A stretch of DNA of 42,822 bases. It comes from UBA2336 sp046294915 (lineage in GTDB: Bacteria; Bacteroidota; Bacteroidia; Cytophagales; Cyclobacteriaceae). Below are positions 31,652 through 40,552 of the stretch, in pieces. The stretch covers positions 1 to 42,822 of the forward strand of contig JBKBOE010000019.1 of the NCBI GenBank assembly GCA_046294915.1, given 5' to 3'. The notes beneath the pieces are model-generated. The model worked only from the letters and a program-made list of their open reading frames with translations. It did not search any database and had not been told where the DNA came from. Position 1 is the first letter of the stretch. Each line of letters starts with the position of its first letter. Made by a program: the position numbers and the translations under genes.

Positions 31652-32745
31652 CCATACCGAAATCGCTGCACTGAATTACCGTTAAGGTTCCTGTATGCGC
31701 CCATACACTCAGCCGCAAGGCAGGCGTGTACCGGAAGAATACCCAACACATCGCCTTCACGGATTCCGGCTTGATCTTCAGGGGTTGCATGCACCAGGCC
31801 ATGCTCCTGCGAAAGGGATTTTATATACATATTGGTTGGCGGCAATTCCCAACCGGCATCATTTAGCCTGACTACTCTTCCAAAAATTTGTACACCTTTG
31901 TCGGCTACAGTGTCCTTTGAAAAATGAACGCTGCCACCATAAATGATCAACTCATTTCGCTGCGGATGCCTGCTCACCACCGGACATGCCATGCAAACGG
32001 CTATATCGTTCAACCCACACGATCCAATCACCGACTGCGTTATATCGTAGAAAACAAAATTACCCGGCCTGATTTCATCAACTCCTAAAAAATCTTCCAT
32101 TGTGCTGCAACAAGGCGTATCACCAACCGAAATAACCAGATCAGGGTACTTAGCCGCATAGGTTGATTTGATTTTACGCATCACCGCAAGCGACTCGTTA
32201 TGAATCTGCTCAATTTCATTCCTTGAGCGCGCCTTGTAGCTGTGCCCGGCATGTGTGAGGAAGCCCGCAAACTTCAGGTTATCATATTGCGCTATCTCCG
32301 ATAGCACAGCACCCATCAATCGCTCATCAGAAGGATTGATCCCCGCACGATGGTATCCGCTGTCGATTTTAACATATACGTTTACCGGATGCCTGATCTT
32401 TTCACCCAATTGGTTCACAGCAAAAACCGATTCTACCAAGAGATTCAACCTGATGTTAGCGGCTAACCGGTTGATGAGTTGGTCTTCCAAGACATTAACC
32501 GGAAATGCCACTGTGATGTCCTCCCAGCCATCACTGGCAAAATACTCCGCCATCACAAGCGATGACACCGTTACCTTTTCCACTCCGTGCTGCCTGAACC
32601 ATCTCCCCACCTCGTGCGACTGATGTGTTTTAAAATGCGGCCGGAAACTCACCTTCAACCGCCTGGCCTTCTCCGCCATACGGGAAATGTTGGTCTTGCA
32701 TTTCTCCTCGTCAAGAAGAAGTGTGGGCCGGACAATGGATCTCAT
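31648..32745 (-). CDS. PLP- and metal-dependent D-threonine aldolase / D-serine dehydratase-like enzyme
   Basis: A 365-residue fold-type III enzyme. An alanine racemase-like barrel at the N-terminus has the PLP lysine Lys39 in FRPHFKTHQ. The C-terminal beta-domain metal site reads His-x-Cys (PVHACLAAE). In D-threonine aldolases the second ligand is usually Asp, whereas eukaryotic-type D-serine dehydratases use His-x-Cys with zinc. The metal site therefore leans toward the dehydratase type. It should act on a D-beta-hydroxy amino acid in the cytoplasm. Its start overlaps the upstream FMN-binding gene by 4 nt, so the two are coupled. Substrate assignment needs assay; the family call itself is firm. 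Confidence 0.9.
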   Translation of the reverse strand: MRSIVRPTLLLDEEKCKTNISRMAEKARRLKVSFRPHFKTHQSHEVGRWFRQHGVEKVTVSSLVMAEYFASDGWEDITVAFPVNVLEDQLINRLAANIRLNLLVESVFAVNQLGEKIRHPVNVYVKIDSGYHRAGINPSDERLMGAVLSEIAQYDNLKFAGFLTHAGHSYKARSRNEIEQIHNESLAVMRKIKSTYAAKYPDLVISVGDTPCCSTMEDFLGVDEIRPGNFVFYDITQSVIGSCGLNDIAVCMACPVVSRHPQRNELIIYGGSVHFSKDTVADKGVQIFGRVVRLNDAGWELPPTNMYIKSLSQEHGLVHATPEDQAGIREGDVLGILPVHACLAAECMGAYRNLNGNSVQRFRYG

Positions 32746-33383
32746 TTCAGGTATGCGGGAATGGAAACGCCTTGCTTCAACACCGGATCAGGAACCGGAT
32801 CCAGCCGTTTGATCTGCAACGGAACTACGCCCGCCCAGATGTCAAGGTCATAATCGTCTTCATCATCTTTGGGAGGCCCGGTACGGATTTTGGCAGATGC
32901 TTCTTCTATCGCAAAGGATAACACCATCGTTGCTTTCCACTCGCCTTCTGTAGGCTTACGCACATCATCCCACCGGCCGGGCTGCATTTTGTTGGTAAAT
33001 ACCTCAAGAACTTTGTAAAGTTCATGTTGGTCGGTTACCCGCTCGGCTTTGCTGAATAAAACTACCGAACGATAATTTACGGAGTGATGGAATGCGGAGC
33101 GGGCCAAAACAAGTCCGTCCATCAGCGTTACACAAATACAAACATCCGATTTCTCATCAGCAAGTTCACGCATGTAGTGACTTCCAACTGATCCATGGAT
33201 GTATAATTTGTTTTCTATACGGCAGAAGCCGGTAGGGATCTGATACGGTTTTCCACCCTGTACAAAGGCTACTGTGCAATATAAGGCTTCGTCCAACAGG
33301 GCATAAACAGTTGCCTTATCGTACGACCCGCGCTTGGGCAAGCGGGTAATGGTGGTTTTTTCGGTTTTCGGGAATTCGCTCAT
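32742..33383 (-). CDS. Pyridoxamine 5'-phosphate oxidase-related FMN-binding protein
   Basis: The 213-residue split-barrel flavoprotein is of the type seen in NimA-like and COG3467 proteins. It opens with a conserved LPKRGSYDKATVYALLDEA region, then strands IPTGFCRIENKLYIHGSVGSH that form the FMN site, and ends with SVNYRSVVLF and the AKIRTGPPKDDEDD tail region. It is not a true PdxH, which has a different C-terminus. It probably binds FMN and may reduce small molecules or act in redox protection. It precedes the PLP-dependent D-amino acid enzyme with an ATGA overlap, hinting at a shared pathway. Confidence 0.88.
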   Translation of the reverse strand: MSEFPKTEKTTITRLPKRGSYDKATVYALLDEALYCTVAFVQGGKPYQIPTGFCRIENKLYIHGSVGSHYMRELADEKSDVCICVTLMDGLVLARSAFHHSVNYRSVVLFSKAERVTDQHELYKVLEVFTNKMQPGRWDDVRKPTEGEWKATMVLSFAIEEASAKIRTGPPKDDEDDYDLDIWAGVVPLQIKRLDPVPDPVLKQGVSIPAYLK

Positions 33384-33459
33384 GGTAAATTGAGTGTAAT
33401 GTTAAAACGTACAAATTTCACTTTGTATGATTTACTGCTTGCTGAAAACAGTAATCGAT

Positions 33460-34533
33460 TTACCGGGGGATAATAATGTAATTCCAATTGTGCGTATCGG
33501 GCTCAATGCCGTGCCGGATGGTATACAGTTTTTTCTTAACCTTCATCTGGAACGAGTGGTCTCCGATAGCGGGTAACTGATAATCCTTTCCATGAATGTT
33601 GATGGTGGCTATTGGTGCAACCACTGCGGCTGTCCCTGCGCCAAATGCTTCTGTAAGGGTTCCCTTCTCAAAGCCGGCAATCAGGTCATCAAGGCTTACT
33701 TTTCGTTCTTCGGCCGGCACACCCATATCGGTGGCCAGGGTAAGAATACTGTCGCGGGTTACACCATCCAGCAAAGCGGTGGTTAATCGGGGAGTTACCA
33801 GTTTTCCGTCCAGCACAAACATCACGTTCATCGCGCCTGATTCATCAATGTATTTATGCTCTTTTGCATCTGTCCATAATACCTGGTCGTACCCTTGCTG
33901 GCGGGCAAGCTGGGTTGGGTAAAACGCTCCGCCATAGTTGCCGGCACATTTGGCAAATCCTGTTCCGCCTTCAGCAGCACGAACATAGGTTTCTTCCACC
34001 TTTACCTTTATGGGCTTGTTGAAGTACGGGCCTACCGGGCTGGTCATCACCACAAACTTGTATTGGTCGGATATTTTAACGCCCAGTCTTGACTCGGAGG
34101 CAAAGACCACCGGCCGGATATACAGGGCACTGCCTTCATCATTCGGAACCCAGGCCTGATCCAGCTCTACCAGGGCGTGTAAGCTTTGCACAAAAAAATC
34201 TTCCTTAATGGCTGGCATGCACATTCGCTCCAATGATTTATTGAGGCGCTGATGATGCCGTTGTATCCGGAATATGGAAGTGCTTCCATCGGTCATGCGG
34301 AAGGCTTTCATGCCTTCAAACACCGCCTGCCCGTAATGCAAAGCAAGAATGGCGGGCGTCATGGCCATTTCACCGTAAGGCCGGATAACCGGAGTATGCC
34401 ACTTTTTATCGCGATAGTCAGCAACAACCATGTGGTCAGAGATGTACTTGCCGAACTCCAGATTTTTAAAATCAATTTCGCTGATCCGCGATTTGCCGAT
34501 CCGCTCAACAGGAATATTTTCGGTAATGGTCAT
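33460..34533 (-). CDS. ilvE: Branched-chain amino acid aminotransferase
   Basis: A 357-residue fold-type IV PLP enzyme of the long BCAT type (IlvE class II, as in eukaryotic BCAT). Motifs include MTPAILALHYGQAVFEGMKAF near residue 58, IFRIQRHHQRLN, and the PLP lysine Lys195 in TGFAKCAGNYGG. ESGAMNVMFV and the GTLTEAFGAGTAAVV phosphate-binding segment follow. It interconverts Leu, Ile and Val with their 2-oxo acids. It lies 76 nt upstream of the FMN-binding gene and 110 nt downstream of the DMT permease gene, same strand. A methylcrotonyl-CoA carboxylase-type gene in the same window also points to leucine metabolism, though the two are not in one operon. Confidence 0.94.
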   Translation of the reverse strand: MTITENIPVERIGKSRISEIDFKNLEFGKYISDHMVVADYRDKKWHTPVIRPYGEMAMTPAILALHYGQAVFEGMKAFRMTDGSTSIFRIQRHHQRLNKSLERMCMPAIKEDFFVQSLHALVELDQAWVPNDEGSALYIRPVVFASESRLGVKISDQYKFVVMTSPVGPYFNKPIKVKVEETYVRAAEGGTGFAKCAGNYGGAFYPTQLARQQGYDQVLWTDAKEHKYIDESGAMNVMFVLDGKLVTPRLTTALLDGVTRDSILTLATDMGVPAEERKVSLDDLIAGFEKGTLTEAFGAGTAAVVAPIATINIHGKDYQLPAIGDHSFQMKVKKKLYTIRHGIEPDTHNWNYIIIPR

Positions 34534-34643
34534 GGCCTGAATTATTTTTTCAAGGTATAAATTATTTGCTGATTTCAGGAAAATCAGATAGCCAACTCAG
34601 CACGGGGTAATTTCAGCCGTTACGTCAAAAACCGGTTTTAAAG

Positions 34644-35567
34644 CTACGATTTTGAGAATTGTGTTTTCCATACCGTGCGAAGCTGGTGCCCGCGATTGAC
34701 CAGGTAAATACCCACCAGGGTAACTGCAATAGCCAGCCCGATGGTGAGATTGAGCTTTTCGTTCAGCACAATCCAGCCCAGGATAACGGCCACTAACGGA
34801 TTAACATAAGCATACAGCGATACGATGGTCATCGGAAGGCTTCGTAAGGCATACAGGTAGCTGGCATAAGCCACGATAGAACCAAAAATAATCAGATAGA
34901 ATAATGTATAAACAGCTTCAGGCGACCAGCTTATGGAGCTTAAATCATCCACGGCCACACTCACCGGCAGGCAAAACAAGCCCCCAAAAAACATCTGAAG
35001 AGAGGCATTGACAAACGGATTGCTGTTGCTGTGGTGTTTCTTAATCCAGATGCTGCCCAACGCCCAACTTACTACCGCGCCCAGCGTGAGCAGAATGCCC
35101 ACCAGGTACTCGGTTTTCGAAAACTCCGCAACATGCTCGCTGAACATCAAAACGATTCCACCCAGGCCGAGCAGGACACCAAGCCCGATGGTGATATTGG
35201 GTTTTTCATCATGTCCAATAGCAAGATTAATAAGAATAACCGCAACCGGCATCAGCGAACAGATAATGGCCGCCACCCCGCTGGGAATATGCACTTCCGA
35301 CCAGGCCACCAGCCCGTTTCCAAGCGTAATCAAAAAAAAACCCGCAACGGCCTGTTGTAAAACATGATTGGCCGATGGCCATGCAGACTTTTTAACGCTA
35401 AAGATGAGGGTCATCAGAATCACGCCCGCACTCGCCTGCCGTATGGCTGTAAACAAAAAGGGCGGAAAGTGCAACACGCCAATGCGCAAAGCCAGGTACG
35501 TAGTACCCCAAATAAAACATACTGCTACCAGGGCTATGTAAGGAAGATAATGGGAACGTGCTCTCAC
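34644..35567 (-). CDS. EamA-family (DMT superfamily) transporter
   Basis: The 307-residue membrane protein has about ten hydrophobic segments arranged as two EamA repeats. The first begins LVAVCFIWGTTYLALRIG with the conserved GTT/P-x-x-x-R pattern. The second begins GILLTLGAVVSWALGSIW and ends near YAYVNPLVAVILGWIVLNEKLN, a hallmark of the second repeat. Members export amino acids or other metabolites; the substrate is unknown. It lies 81 nt after the polymerase gene and before ilvE, all on the minus strand, so some read-through may occur. Confidence 0.9.
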   Translation of the reverse strand: MRARSHYLPYIALVAVCFIWGTTYLALRIGVLHFPPFLFTAIRQASAGVILMTLIFSVKKSAWPSANHVLQQAVAGFFLITLGNGLVAWSEVHIPSGVAAIICSLMPVAVILINLAIGHDEKPNITIGLGVLLGLGGIVLMFSEHVAEFSKTEYLVGILLTLGAVVSWALGSIWIKKHHSNSNPFVNASLQMFFGGLFCLPVSVAVDDLSSISWSPEAVYTLFYLIIFGSIVAYASYLYALRSLPMTIVSLYAYVNPLVAVILGWIVLNEKLNLTIGLAIAVTLVGIYLVNRGHQLRTVWKTQFSKS

Positions 35568-35648
35568 TTCGGCTATTCAAAACTTACGCTAATTACGAAT
35601 AAACGGGTTGTTCAGTTCCACCACTTAAAAAAATAGTGCAGGCCACAG

Positions 35649-38645
35649 TCAATTACTGATAGCTGCAGTTTTGCTAAAAACTTCCTCTCGCATAAACTCC
35701 TCTGCCCGTTTGCTTACCATAGGCACTTTCTCCATGGATTTAACCTCAATCATGCTCACGCCAAAATCGTCCACGACACGTCCTTTAATCAGGTAAAACC
35801 CGCGGCCGCGAAAAGGAAACCTGCGGGCTACATCCGGAAAGTGAACCGTGTCAAAAACTTCCCCCTGCCTGTCGTAAAATGTTCCAAAATACATCGGCTC
35901 GCCTTTCAGGGTGCTGGTGGGCTTGGTGGTTACCCTGTAGCCTAAAATACAAACAGACTTTCCGATACGTTTCGGTAAATCACTTGCCGTATGGGCTGCT
36001 TCAACGGGTGTAACCAGTTTAAACGGATCGCACAGCGGAAAACCCAGCAGTTCAATTTCATCGAAAGCATCTTCCGGTTCACCCCGCTGTAACACAGGCA
36101 ACGGATAATCCACCGGCCCGGTATCGAACAATTCTGCCGCAGGGGTTTTCGTCCGTGCATGGCTATAGTACAGCATCGCTTCCCACAACAGGCGCTGCTT
36201 TGACTTTCCGGTAAACCGGAAGGCCCCTATACGGATTAAAATGCGCACCTGCTCCAACCCCAGGTTTATTCTTCGCAAAAAATCATGCAGGCTTTTAAAT
36301 TCTCCGGAGTGCCCGCGTTCAGCAGCAACCTGTTGTGCCACACGGGTTTCAAGGCCCTTCAGGTGGATAAAGCCCAGGTAAATGCACTTGCCGTAAATGG
36401 TGGTGAGGTATTCGCTGTGGTTTACACAGGGTGCTTCAACGACAGCACCGTTCATCCGCGCTTCATGAACATAGAACTCGGTTTTATAAAATCCGCCAAA
36501 GTTGTTAATCACGCCCACCATGAATTCCAGCGGATAGTGCGCCTTCAGGTATAAACTCTGGTAGCTTTCTACGGCATAACTTGCCGAGTGCCCCTTGGCA
36601 AAGGAGTAGCCCGAGAAACTTTCAATTTCGTACCACACCCGCTCAATAACCGGCTCAGGATAATTGCGCTGGCGGCAATTCTCAAAAAACTTCTCCTGTA
36701 CGCGCTTAAATTCTTCACGCGAGCGGTATTTACCCGACATGCCCCTGCGCAATACATCGGCTTCGGTAAGCGTAAGGCCGGCAAAATAGTGCGCCACTTT
36801 AATAACATCTTCCTGGTACACCATAACCCCGTAGGTTTCCTTCATCAGTTCATCCATCTTGGGGTGGATAGATTCGTATGTGCCCCCCTTCCGAACGGCA
36901 TGGAAGCGTTCGATGTAGGCGCGCATCATGCCCGACCGCGACACCCCCGGCCTGATGATGGAACTGGCCGCCACCAGCGTGAGGTAATCTTCGCATCGCA
37001 GTTTGCCCAGCAGCATGCGCATGGCAGGCGACTCCACATAAAAGCACCCCATTGTTCTTCCCGTTCGGAGCAGCTCTCTGATCTTTTCATCATTCTTAAA
37101 ATCGCGGAAGCGGTGTACATCCACCTCGATGTTCCGGTTTCGCTTCACTTGCCTTACTGTATCCTTGATGTGGCCAAGTCCGCGTTGGCTGAGAATATCA
37201 AACTTGTAAATGCCAAAATCTTCGGCATTGTGCATTTCAAAATGCGAAACCGGCAGGCCTTTCGGTGGAAGTTCGGTGGCGGTGTAGGCATAAATGGGCT
37301 TTTCGGTGATGAGCACCCCTCCGGCATGGATGGAGATGTTGGCGGGCAGGTCTTTTATGCGCTCGGCATAGTTGAAAATCAACTCGGTAATGTGGTCGCG
37401 GTTTCGGTTTTCTTCCGGATAATCCACCAGTGCATCAATCTCTGCTTTAGGTAAACCAAAAACTTTTCCCAGTTCGCGCAATACCGAGCGCTTCTGGTAG
37501 GTAACGTGTGTACCCAGCAGGCAAACATAATCGTTGCCGTAGCGGTTAAACAGGTATTCATAAATGGCATCGCGGTTGTCCCACGAAAAGTCGATGTCAA
37601 AATCGGGTGGTGATGTGCGCTCGGTATTTAAAAACCGTTCGAAATACAGATCCAGTTCAACCGGGTCAACATGGGTAATGCCCAGGCAGTAGGCCACCAT
37701 GCTGTTGGCACCGCTGCCACGGCCCACAAAATCGAAATTGCTGGCGCGGGCAAAGCAAATCAGGTCGTAGGCAATAAGGTAGTATGCACAAAAGCGCTTC
37801 TGGCGGATGATGCTGAGTTCGCGCTGGAAGCGCTCGCGTAAAACCGGATTATGGGCATCGTACAGTTGCTGAAATCCTTCCCATGCCCGGGTAACCAGAA
37901 AATCCCAATCGGCTTGTTCGCTATCGGTAACGAACTTCTTGTTCTTGTCTTCGCCAAACGTAAAATCAACGGAGCACTGCTCCAGCAGTCGCTCGGTGTT
38001 TTCGATCAGTTCCGGGTAATGCACCAGGCGATTTTTGAGTGCATCAACCGGCATCATTACTTCATCGGCACGGGCCTGCTGTTGAGGCTGCAGTTTGCTA
38101 AGCAGGGTATTGTAATGGATAGCCCGCAGCAGGCGGTGTACATTAAAATCAGTTTTCGATGAGAACGTTACCGGGTGAAGCAGTACAAATTTTTCAGGAA
38201 GCTCCTTTCGGCCGGCAGAACGGGCATACTGATTAAGCTGATGCAGGCCAACTCCGATGTACTCGCAGGGGCGAAGCAGTTCGGGTTCATTTCTTCCGAA
38301 GGGGTAAATAACAAATACTTCCTCCATTTCGGGGGCGCGCTGTGGAAACGGCTTTCCCGAGGCGTTGTGGTACGACAGGTACCGGTTTATTTTTTCAAAG
38401 CCGCTGTTGTTGCGCGCCAGAATGATGTACAGCGGTTCATGGTCATTTTCCTTATTCCTGAATTCAACTCCGAGGGCCACTTCAATATCCTTTTTAATCC
38501 GCAGCATCTCTATGTACGAGGCCACGTTATTGATTTCGGTTAGCGCCAGTTTGCGCACACTGCACCTGCGGGCTTCGTCCGCCAGTTTTTGAACGGTAAG
38601 TGTGCCGTGCTGAAAACTAAAAACCGTATGGCAGTTCAGGTACAT
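35649..38645 (-). CDS. dnaE: DNA polymerase III alpha-type (short, probably accessory/error-prone) polymerase
   Basis: A 998-residue C-family polymerase. A PHP domain is N-terminal (about 1-200), then the polymerase core with catalytic acids in DFDID (348-352) and Asp483 (KFDIL), fingers (about 500-760, with GCFYVESPAMR, YQEDVIKVA, FAKGHSASYA), helix-hairpin-helix (about 770-880) and OB domain (about 885-970). It is shorter than a replicative DnaE (about 1150 or more) and lacks the C-terminal tail. The PHP domain starts NCHTVFSFQHGT, where the usual H-x-H metal motif has lost its first His, so proofreading is unlikely. This suggests the accessory or mutagenic DnaE present beside the main one in many Bacteroidota (inference). 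Confidence 0.9.
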   Translation of the reverse strand: MYLNCHTVFSFQHGTLTVQKLADEARRCSVRKLALTEINNVASYIEMLRIKKDIEVALGVEFRNKENDHEPLYIILARNNSGFEKINRYLSYHNASGKPFPQRAPEMEEVFVIYPFGRNEPELLRPCEYIGVGLHQLNQYARSAGRKELPEKFVLLHPVTFSSKTDFNVHRLLRAIHYNTLLSKLQPQQQARADEVMMPVDALKNRLVHYPELIENTERLLEQCSVDFTFGEDKNKKFVTDSEQADWDFLVTRAWEGFQQLYDAHNPVLRERFQRELSIIRQKRFCAYYLIAYDLICFARASNFDFVGRGSGANSMVAYCLGITHVDPVELDLYFERFLNTERTSPPDFDIDFSWDNRDAIYEYLFNRYGNDYVCLLGTHVTYQKRSVLRELGKVFGLPKAEIDALVDYPEENRNRDHITELIFNYAERIKDLPANISIHAGGVLITEKPIYAYTATELPPKGLPVSHFEMHNAEDFGIYKFDILSQRGLGHIKDTVRQVKRNRNIEVDVHRFRDFKNDEKIRELLRTGRTMGCFYVESPAMRMLLGKLRCEDYLTLVAASSIIRPGVSRSGMMRAYIERFHAVRKGGTYESIHPKMDELMKETYGVMVYQEDVIKVAHYFAGLTLTEADVLRRGMSGKYRSREEFKRVQEKFFENCRQRNYPEPVIERVWYEIESFSGYSFAKGHSASYAVESYQSLYLKAHYPLEFMVGVINNFGGFYKTEFYVHEARMNGAVVEAPCVNHSEYLTTIYGKCIYLGFIHLKGLETRVAQQVAAERGHSGEFKSLHDFLRRINLGLEQVRILIRIGAFRFTGKSKQRLLWEAMLYYSHARTKTPAAELFDTGPVDYPLPVLQRGEPEDAFDEIELLGFPLCDPFKLVTPVEAAHTASDLPKRIGKSVCILGYRVTTKPTSTLKGEPMYFGTFYDRQGEVFDTVHFPDVARRFPFRGRGFYLIKGRVVDDFGVSMIEVKSMEKVPMVSKRAEEFMREEVFSKTAAISN

Positions 38646-38807
38646 GCCCTAAATGTAGGGGGTTACCCCGCCCCTTGTACCCGTCTGCCCTCTGCCGTGT
38701 CAGGCGTTGTCAGCTTGAGAAAGTCCGCGTGATTCTGTTCGGAAACCCTGGATTAAAATTGATCGCCCGGTAACCTCAGGTTCTTTTCAAATCCGTAATT
38801 TGTGCGC

Positions 38808-39671
38808 ATGGCCCGCATTTCAGAAACCGACCTGATTTTAAATAAAGATGGCAGCGTTTATCATTTAAACCTGCTGCCCCGGCATGTCTCCGATATTGTG
38901 ATTATGGTGGGCGACCCGGGGCGGGTTTACCGGGTAAGCCAGTTTTTTGATGAAATCGAATTTGAAATGAACAAGCGCGAGTTCATTACCCACGCAGGCC
39001 ATTTTAACGGGAAGCGGATTACCGTAATGAGCACCGGCATCGGTACCGACAATGTTGAGATTGCCCTGACCGAACTGGATGCATTGGTGAACATAGACCT
39101 GAAGACCCGCGAACCAAAAACCAAAAAAAAGAAACTGAAAATCATCCGCATCGGCACCTCAGGCGCGTTGCAGGAAGATATACCTGTGGGTTCTCATTTA
39201 ATTTCAGCGTATGGGGTGGGGCTCGACAACCTGATGAATTTTTATGACCTGCCTTTAACCACGTTTGAGAAACGCATCGGCAAGGATATCAAGCGCCAAA
39301 CCGGCCTTGCGTTTAAACCGTATGTGGTTGGCGGTTCTGACTTGCTGCTCAGGCGTATCGGGCATGATATGATTACCGGTAACACCGTTACAGCTCCCGG
39401 ATTTTATGCTCCGCAAGGCCGGAAAATACGGGCGGCCACACGCTACCCCAGGTTGCTCGACAACTTTATGTATTACCACAACAAGGCCGGAAACTTCTGG
39501 TTAACCAATTTTGAAATGGAAACCGCTGCCTATTACGCCCTTGGCAGATTGCTGGACCATGAGGTGATCAGTGTAAATGCCATTATTGCCAACAGGGTAA
39601 AAAAGAAGTTTATGAAAAATCACGATAAGGTGGTTGATGCGTTGATACAGAAAGTGCTTGAACGGGTATAA
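38808..39671 (+). CDS. Nucleoside phosphorylase (uridine/purine type)
   Basis: A 287-residue PNP/UDP phosphorylase-fold enzyme. The phosphate loop GDPGR, STGIGTDNVEIALTEL, the substrate strand IIRIGTSGALQ and NFEMETAAYYALG, where the Glu binds the ribose, are all present. It should cleave a nucleoside with phosphate to a free base and ribose-1-phosphate, for salvage. The substrate base cannot be decided from these motifs; uridine phosphorylase-like length favours pyrimidines. I prefer ATG 38808 over GTG 38802 (two residues longer). It is divergent from the polymerase gene (162-nt gap, no clear structure) and almost abuts the convergent SirB1-like gene. Confidence 0.9.
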   Translation: MARISETDLILNKDGSVYHLNLLPRHVSDIVIMVGDPGRVYRVSQFFDEIEFEMNKREFITHAGHFNGKRITVMSTGIGTDNVEIALTELDALVNIDLKTREPKTKKKKLKIIRIGTSGALQEDIPVGSHLISAYGVGLDNLMNFYDLPLTTFEKRIGKDIKRQTGLAFKPYVVGGSDLLLRRIGHDMITGNTVTAPGFYAPQGRKIRAATRYPRLLDNFMYYHNKAGNFWLTNFEMETAAYYALGRLLDHEVISVNAIIANRVKKKFMKNHDKVVDALIQKVLERV

Positions 39672-39674
39672 CAC

Positions 39675-40526
39675 CTACACACCCAGATCGGCTCCATCGG
39701 CAATCAGTAATAGCAATTCTTTCACTTCTTCTGCTTTCCCATGCTCGCCCATTTTATCGAATGACATGATGAGGTTTCTGAATACCCTGCGCACAATTTC
39801 AAGGTTGGAGCATGGCTCAAAATACGAAGGCTGAGGAACCAGGTGTAGTTCGTGAATATAGTTTTCAATATCCTGTCGCGAAAAGATCAAGCCCTTGTTA
39901 AAGGCGTTAATGTAGAATTGGGTTTTATCGTCTTTATAGGTAAGAATAAATAAATTCGGAAGGTTAACCCCGTAAACCGGCAGCTTGAGTTTTTGAGCCA
40001 CCAGCATATACACTACACAAAGCGAAATGGGGTTTCCTTTGCGTGTTTCAAGCACCACATTAATCATGGAGTTGCCCGGTGAGTGAAAATTTTTGCTGTT
40101 GGCCCCGAATTTCAGCTTATTGAACAGCACACTGTTCAGTACCTTAACCTGATCGAAGGTGTATAAATCGGGTTTAAACTCCAGCCATGTTTCGTAATAA
40201 ATTTGTTCAAGTTCCTGCTTCAGTTTTTCCAGTTCAAGGTCGGGATACTGATAGGTGGCAATTAACCACAGGCCGGTCAGCAGGTCTTGGTCCTTGCTTT
40301 CGTACCACTCCGTAATCCGGTATTTCAGCAATTCATACTGAAGATCGTGGATGAGGTTTTCAATTTTTCGCTGTACAAGCGGATTAAAATTATTTTCCCA
40401 CTCCTGTTCAAGGTAGGGAATAACTTCCTTGCCGAGCGACCTTATTTTGTCCGTTACTTCGGCAACCACCTGATCGTCATTGTCGTCAAGCAGGGAAACC
40501 AGCGCTTTCAGTTCCTTCTCCGTCAT
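39675..40526 (-). CDS. SirB1-like transglutaminase-core protein, catalytic triad apparently incomplete
   Basis: The 283-residue protein has an N-terminal helical region of HEAT-like character (about 1-70: LVSLLDDNDDQVVAEVTDKI). It also has the SirB1/Transglut_core2 domain (about 90-230, with GNPISLCVVYMLVAQKLKLPVYGVNLP) and a C-terminal helical end. In relatives the segment after GVN-x-P contains a His (GHF); here it reads NLFIL, so the catalytic His is not at that place, although a Cys is present. It may be a non-enzymatic scaffold or binding protein. It lies 26 nt after the carboxylase gene on the same strand. The family is conserved but its function is poorly known. Confidence 0.82.
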   Translation of the reverse strand: MTEKELKALVSLLDDNDDQVVAEVTDKIRSLGKEVIPYLEQEWENNFNPLVQRKIENLIHDLQYELLKYRITEWYESKDQDLLTGLWLIATYQYPDLELEKLKQELEQIYYETWLEFKPDLYTFDQVKVLNSVLFNKLKFGANSKNFHSPGNSMINVVLETRKGNPISLCVVYMLVAQKLKLPVYGVNLPNLFILTYKDDKTQFYINAFNKGLIFSRQDIENYIHELHLVPQPSYFEPCSNLEIVRRVFRNLIMSFDKMGEHGKAEEVKELLLLIADGADLGV

Positions 40527-40552
40527 CAGGTTGTCATTACTGAATTTTAACT

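Noticed and set aside
34569..34587. CTGATTT-5 nt-AAATCAG hairpin upstream of ilvE
   Set aside because: AT-rich 7-bp stem with no T-run and no leader peptide; too weak to call an attenuator or terminator.
36588..37454. 288-residue plus-strand frame inside the polymerase gene
   Set aside because: Antisense shadow of conserved polymerase motifs; no family features of its own.
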